Below are positions 59,117 to 64,000 of a stretch of 64,000 bases of DNA, piece after piece (positions within the stretch are counted from its first letter, which is position 1; each line of letters starts with the position of its first letter). The notes below the pieces were generated by a model, which was not told where the DNA came from, did not search any database, and worked only from the letters and a program-made list of their open reading frames with translations. The position numbers were made by a program, and so were the translations under genes. Source of the DNA: Tetrastigma voinierianum (lineage: Eukaryota; Streptophyta; Magnoliopsida; Vitales; Vitaceae); NCBI GenBank assembly GCA_016808115.1, contig JAEQBH010005281.1, forward strand, positions 1 through 64,000, read 5' to 3'.

Positions 59117-61013
59117 TAAGACCCGAAATTCCACTGAAAAAGGGCAAAATCGCATCTCGGTTACGACCAAATTCATAAAAATCCAATTTATTCTCTAGAT
59201 CTGACATAAAACGGATTGTTGAATCGCTTTCGCCAAATCTAGCTAGCATCGCCGACCCGAGATTAAGCCGGAGTTGGCACGCTTTTCGGTGGCATCGCGT
59301 TCGGCGCCGTAAATCCATTTTCACGCGTAAAAGTCACATATAACACGGATCATGTGTCATAAGGGCAATGAGTAGAGAAATGATGAAAATGGATGGTCGA
59401 ATAGAAGCCGAATGTCAAAACTGGAAAATATGGGACAATATTTAGGAATTGTCTTAAATGATAATAAGACAAAGTTTCGCATGCACCATCTTCTCAATTG
59501 CAAGAGAAATGAAAGCAGGGAATTTCTACAGCATAAATGGTATGATTTTAGGTGGGAGAGAACGTCCACCTTCTCTCGAAACAGAGATCCGACCGGGCTT
59601 AATTGTCGACGAAGGAAAGTTGCTCTATGCATCGGCGACTCACGTTAAGAGAATCGGTTTCGTGAGTTTTTACAACCCGTGAGGTAGGGGTTTCTTCCTT
59701 ATTTGGTTTTCAAATTTGTTTAAGTGTGTTTACAATGTTTGAGCTGAATGAGGCCGAGTCAGCTTCAGCCTGGCTCCAAAGCTTGAACTGAAGTGGTAAT
59801 TTTAGAAACCCATGTGGCTTCAGACTCCAGTCTACTCCGCTGTTTTGTGGTTGCTAATTTGTACCCATGTGTTAAAGTATGTGTTGGTTGGTATGAGGCT
59901 TGAAATGGCCGTGAAATTCGGTTCGTAAAGTGAACCGACAACACATTTTAATAAGATCGGCGTGTTTCACTATTCTTGAATAGTGTTCACAAAATAATTT
60001 TTGTGAATTAATATGTTTGGTCGAGTAATTCAAGTAGAATTGCTCGTGTTTGATCATTAGCCCATGTGAGCTAATTTTTGATGTGATGGAATGTGGAATT
60101 ACATAACATGATTGTGTGGATGAATTATGAATATATGCATGATTATATATTTACATGTGGTGTTGAATTGAAGCCTTCCTCTTGAATGCATCATGCATTT
60201 CCATATGCACCTGGGCACCCTAGACGATGTGAGTGAGGCACAAAGGGTCTTACAGAATGTCTTGTGGCTGTCATAAAATAATGAATATCTGGTGGAGAAT
60301 CAATCAAAATACTAATCGCTTTGAGTCGCCCAACTGATATACACTGAGGTGAACTAGCGCATTACAATGTCAATCTCAGTTCTTCGCCCAACTGAGATAT
60401 ACACTGAGGTTATTGTCCGTCACCCAATAAACTAATGTCTCACATTTAGGCAGAGAGTCTGAGACCTTGATATGAGATGATAAGTTAGACATCTGTCGAT
60501 CATGCATTCGCTTGAATGTGCTTATTTCCTAAACATTACATATACACTTAGGTGGGAGAGTATTCTACCTCGTGGTGATTCCACCGAGCATTAGCTCACC
60601 CTATCGAGGATATTATTTTGGCTGCATAGGAGTGTGCGAGAGACGGCCCATCCTAGAGATTGATTTTAGAAGAAAGTTTGAATGTGGCTTTGATGGTTTT
60701 ACATTATTAGAATTCAGTATTTTAATGATATGTCAGGAGCAAGAGTAACTCGAACTCTTGAAACTATTGGATACGCTTGGTTTGTATTGATGATGAGTAT
60801 TGTGATGTGGCTCAAGAGGCCGTTTTTACGATATAGATATCAAGTGTGATTGATGTTGATCGGGACAGTTATATTACATGTGATGTATCCGGGTAGAGCC
60901 TGCATAAAGGAGACTCTCAAGCCTCATTTTTCGTGAATGCTGCCAGGTTATCCGACATCCACGAGTATATTCGCGGTTGATTCAGTCAACGGACCCCTAG
61001 AATTGGGGCTACA
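59117..61013 (+). repeat. 3' LTR of the Tekay-type element
   Basis: Starts TAAGACCCGAAATTCC (TG lost) and ends CCCTAGAATTGGGGCTACA. Partner of 51298-53223; many indels between the two. Confidence 0.8.
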
Positions 61014-61018
61014 AGTTT

Positions 61019-62207
61019 TAATTATATATATGAAACTACAAAAAAACAAACAAACAAAAAGAAAAGTTCCACTTTCTAATGTTCTTAAAGGGCAGGAAAT
61101 TGGTCGAGAACCAATTATTTTTTAACCGTCTTTCCGCTTGTCTACTAAAGACATCTCAAAGAGGAACCATCTGAGCCTAAGAACCAGCCACTTCTGACTT
61201 CAAGGATGGTGCATAGAATTTAGAATTGTTTAACTGCTAGAAAATAAGTTTGAAATTTTGTTTTGAGAATTGCTCTGCTAAGTTTCAGAACCAAAATCGT
61301 TAGAGGAACAAACGTCCCACTCCTTGTTTTTAATATTTAAGTATGTTTTAAAATAATTTTATAATCCAAAGACTTTTATTTTATTTATTTTTTACATCTC
61401 TTGTACTTTATTCTTAATCATTCCACGTATTCTTAATCATTCCACGTGTTTGTATATTTAACGAGTACGTCCTCGAGCAACTGTGGAACAACTACCAATC
61501 AAGGAGAATTACAAAACTTGGGGGACTACAAATTAATTTTTTAAGAAATTGAGCCAAAGTAAATGCCTAAGCAATTGCAATACCACAAATAAAGTGGATG
61601 GAAGAAGGCAAATATTACATAAGGAGAAATTCTCTTTTATAGCTAAGAGATGCCAAACTACCAACAAACCACAATGTGGGATTTACTTAGGAAGTCAAAA
61701 TATAATATAAGAAAGATAACATAGTTCTAAACATTTTCTAAAATGTTTTTGAATTTTTCTTATAATATTTTGCAAAACAAAAGTTTGTTTGGGAATCAAA
61801 ATATTTTTAACATATTTTTAATATTTTTAAAATAGTTTTATCTCTAGTACTTTATTTTTTAAATATTTTGCTACGTTTATGGTTTTCGTTATTTTTTTAT
61901 ATAATACTTATCTTAACTCCTATATAATTTTCATACTTTCCCTTGGTATTTACCCTACACATTAAAATGTTCAATTGAGCCTCTTTGCACTATCAAAATA
62001 TGAAAGTAAGTCATTTTCTAATGGCTTAGTAAATTGTTATCATCTTCTAACTAAGTCCCTATATACTTTCTTCACTTTTGTTAGATTCACCATTCCACTT
62101 TAAAATATTAAAATTGGCCCCAAATTATCCAAATTATGAAAAAATTGACTCATTGTGTATGTGTGTAATTTTAATTTTAATTTTAATTTAGATAAAAATT
62201 AAAGGTA
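61019..62207. other. AT-rich non-coding DNA
   Basis: No frame with a recognisable domain on either strand; contains A/T-runs and a repeated TTCTTAATCATTCCACGT (61409-61449). Confidence 0.5.
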
Positions 62208-62706
62208 AGACCCCAATTTGTAGCTTTCCATGAATGTTAGGAATTTCGTTATCGGGATTAATTATGTATTTGACCAAAAAATTAAATCAATTGTAATTTT
62301 CGAAAAACAATTCTGGGTAATAAAAAATGTTCATAATAATGTATTGAGTCTGTTAGTCAAACGCATTAAACAAATTATGTTAAGGGGTGAAAATGCAATT
62401 TTCTAAAAATGCAAAATCCAGAATTTGCCATAGAAAATCTGAATTTTGATCCTTGATGATCTAAACATACCACCCGCTAATTTGTCTTGACATTCAGTTA
62501 CCCAATCGACATCTCAAGACGAATTTTTCACGAATTTGAGGCTAATTCGACGCCGAGTTTCGAAAACTAGATTCTTTAGAAAATCCCAAAATGTCAAATA
62601 TTTAAAGAATGTTCATTTAAGATAGATGGAACCAAACCAAGACTGAAAATAAACGTTTCGGCAGAACTGAATCCGTTAAGGTGACAAGTAGCATGACGCG
62701 AGCCAT

Positions 62707-62728
62707 CACGTGTCCACACTATAAATAT
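62707..62728 (+). promoter_or_regulatory. G-box and TATA box
   Basis: CACGTG at 62707-62712 is followed by ACTATAAATAT at 62718-62728, a strong plant TATA box. Transcription would start around 62750-62760, just upstream of the GA run. Confidence 0.6.
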
Positions 62729-62784
62729 CATAAAAATATTTAACATGGCTAAAAGTTTCTACTGGCCCAAGACCAAACCTGTAT

Positions 62785-62808
62785 GAGAGAGAGAGAGAGA
62801 GAGAGAGG
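62785..62808. repeat. (GA)n microsatellite
   Basis: About 12 GA units, placed where a 5' leader would be if the TATA box is used. Confidence 0.9.
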
Positions 62809-63107
62809 CATTGCCTAAGCTTCTTCATTCATGGATTTCATCGCCCAGTTCGACAATCAAGAAATAAAGCTGTTTCACACGACGTAGAAATCATTGCCAG
62901 GTACCGAAATCACAAGATTCCGTCAATGTTCAAAGTTCGGGTTTTCACAAAAACCGAGAAAAGGCGGTGTCCCGGGAAATCATGCTATTTGAGGTGGGGT
63001 TTTTCTCCTACTCTACACTTTCATCTTAGGGCACGCTGTTCAAGCAGATGCCGCCGCTTTTCCTTTCGACCCCACGATCGTGATTTCTCAAGAGAACTTT
63101 ACATCAC

Positions 63108-63580
63108 CTATCCGAATTGAGTGGATTCAAATTTATAAATAACTAGACTGATAGGAGAACATATCTCCTTGAAATAGGTCTATCCACCACCCTTTGACTC
63201 ATAAATCCATTCCAAGTGGAGCTATGTTCAGGAAGTTTTCATGTTCTGTTTTGAGACCCCATGACTGTATTTTGGTCATAACTTGGCCATCACTCATCCG
63301 AATTGAGTGATTCAAATTATTGGTTAAACAAAACTGATAGGAAAACATATCTCATTGAAATAGGTCTATCCAAATTCCAACCCCTTTGGACTCAGAAATG
63401 CATTCAAGTGGAGCTATGTTCGTACGCTTCCTCGTTTCGTTTTGGAGGACCTCATGACCAGATTTTGTCATAACTGACCATTAGTCATCCGACTGAAAGA
63501 TTCAAATTATGGATAAACTAGACTGATAGGAGAGAACATATCTCCTTGAAAGAGGTAAAGACCAAATTCATTGGGACTGA
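63108..63580. repeat. Tandem repeat of ~190 bp, two and a half units
   Basis: Units start at 63108, 63294 and 63485 with CATCCGAATTGAGTGATTCAA. They share ACTGATAGGA-AACATATCTC, TTGAAATAGGTCTATCCA, AAGTGGAGCTATGTTC and TTTTGGTCATAACTTGGCCAT. The third unit is truncated after about 95 bases. Confidence 0.85.
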
Positions 63581-64000
63581 AATTATTCAAAGTAAACACA
63601 CACTTAGGTAATGTTGTATCGGTTATCCACTGAAGGCCATAACTTCTTCGTCCAACTTTGCTTTTGTAGTGAACACCTCATGGAAAGCTCCATTGAGTCA
63701 AGATTCTAGCCATGTGCCTGTGAGATAGACACTGTATGGCTTGAATTTATGTTTTGCACCAAGTGTGCAGTGTTGCTCGTTACAATATGTGAATAGCCGG
63801 TTTTGGCATGACCATTTCCGTACGGCATATATTGAATAAAGTAGTCTATGAGTTAGCATAAGAAAAGCATGAGAAACAAAAGAGGTTGAGTACAATTGAT
63901 TTTAATCTATCGAAGTGATTAAATGCTTAAGGGTTGTTGAAAGTATATGAGAAGTTAATGGTTTAATTGAACATGATTAAGGTAGTTATGCTACTTGATT

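Larger units (their letters stand above)
51298..61013 (+). mobile_element. Ty3/gypsy chromovirus (Tekay type) with both LTRs
   Basis: LTRs about 51298-53223 and 59117-61013, a degenerate initiator-Met primer site, gag, protease, RT, integrase and a chromodomain-like tail on the plus strand, and a polypurine tract GAGGAGGA before the right LTR. AGTTT occurs at 51293-51297 and 61014-61018, a target duplication allowing one base of slack at the left end. Coding parts are scrambled by very frequent small indels while staying CpG-rich. Its LTR is the parent sequence type of solo LTRs A-G. Confidence 0.85.
62208..64000 (+). repeat. LTR-like unit of another retrotransposon, cut by window edge
   Basis: Begins near GGTAAGACCCCAATTTG, resembling the TGTAAGACCCC start of plant gypsy LTRs. 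It continues with AGGGGTGAAAATGCAATTTTC and CTAGATTCTTTAGAAAATCC, a TATA promoter, a GA run and a tandem repeat. No second copy or internal domain lies in the window, so the assignment rests on style. It could instead be a host promoter and 5' UTR. Confidence 0.45.

Noticed and set aside
61409..61449. Duplicated TTCTTAATCATTCCACGT as a target-site duplication
   Set aside because: The copies are almost adjacent with nothing inserted between them; it is a simple local duplication.
62824..62880. Short ATG frame after the GA run as a host 5' exon
   Set aside because: It opens for fewer than 20 codons and has no recognisable motif; the surrounding tandem repeat and LTR-like features fit a mobile element better.

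Overview
This window is nuclear DNA of a flowering plant, most likely a woody dicot. It is AT-rich and built almost entirely from nested, decayed retrotransposons. I see no intact protein-coding gene, rRNA, tRNA or CRISPR array. The elements are plant types: Ty1/copia, Ty3/gypsy chromoviruses with a chromodomain, an Athila/TAT-type gypsy element and an L1-type LINE. Primer sites match the usual plant tRNA primers (initiator Met and Asp). The species cannot be named from the sequence alone.

Layout. 1-5.6 kb: an internally deleted copia element (+), split by a solo LTR. 7.3-15.0 kb: a short-LTR copia element (-) whose reverse transcriptase is cut into four pieces by three solo LTRs (B, C, D). 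15.1-17.95 kb and 31.6-35.0 kb: host DNA holding short phase-compatible exons that read like the catalytic/accessory part of a plant diacylglycerol kinase. 17.957-31.629 kb: a large chromovirus (-) with 2.7-kb LTRs, a perfect TTGTT target-site duplication and one further solo LTR inside each of its LTRs. 32.54-33.97 kb: a 5'-truncated LINE with a 16-bp duplication. 36.66-42.30 kb: an Athila/TAT-type non-autonomous element, followed by part of a second internal region. 44.29-49.42 kb: a copia element (+) with both LTRs and recognisable gag, integrase, RT and RNase H. 49.97-51.27 kb: solo LTR G. 51.30-61.01 kb: a second chromovirus (+), heavily frameshifted but with both LTRs. From 62.2 kb to the window end: an LTR-like unit with a G-box, a TATA box and a tandem repeat of about 190 bp.

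How the parts relate. The seven solo LTRs (A-G) belong to the same family as the LTRs of the chromovirus at 51.3-61.0 kb. All seven point the opposite way to that element. Target-site duplications are visible for B, C, D, E, F and G, so the order of insertion can be read: copia first, then B, C and D into it; the 13.7-kb chromovirus first, then E and F into its two LTRs. The most biologically interesting observation is the probable diacylglycerol kinase gene, whose remaining exons are spread over 20 kb and separated by these insertions. I found no evidence for a new defence, toxin or regulatory system. Notable structural oddities are a palindromic TCGCGA array inside one LTR family, conserved U5-side hairpins in the other, and two tandem-repeat blocks.
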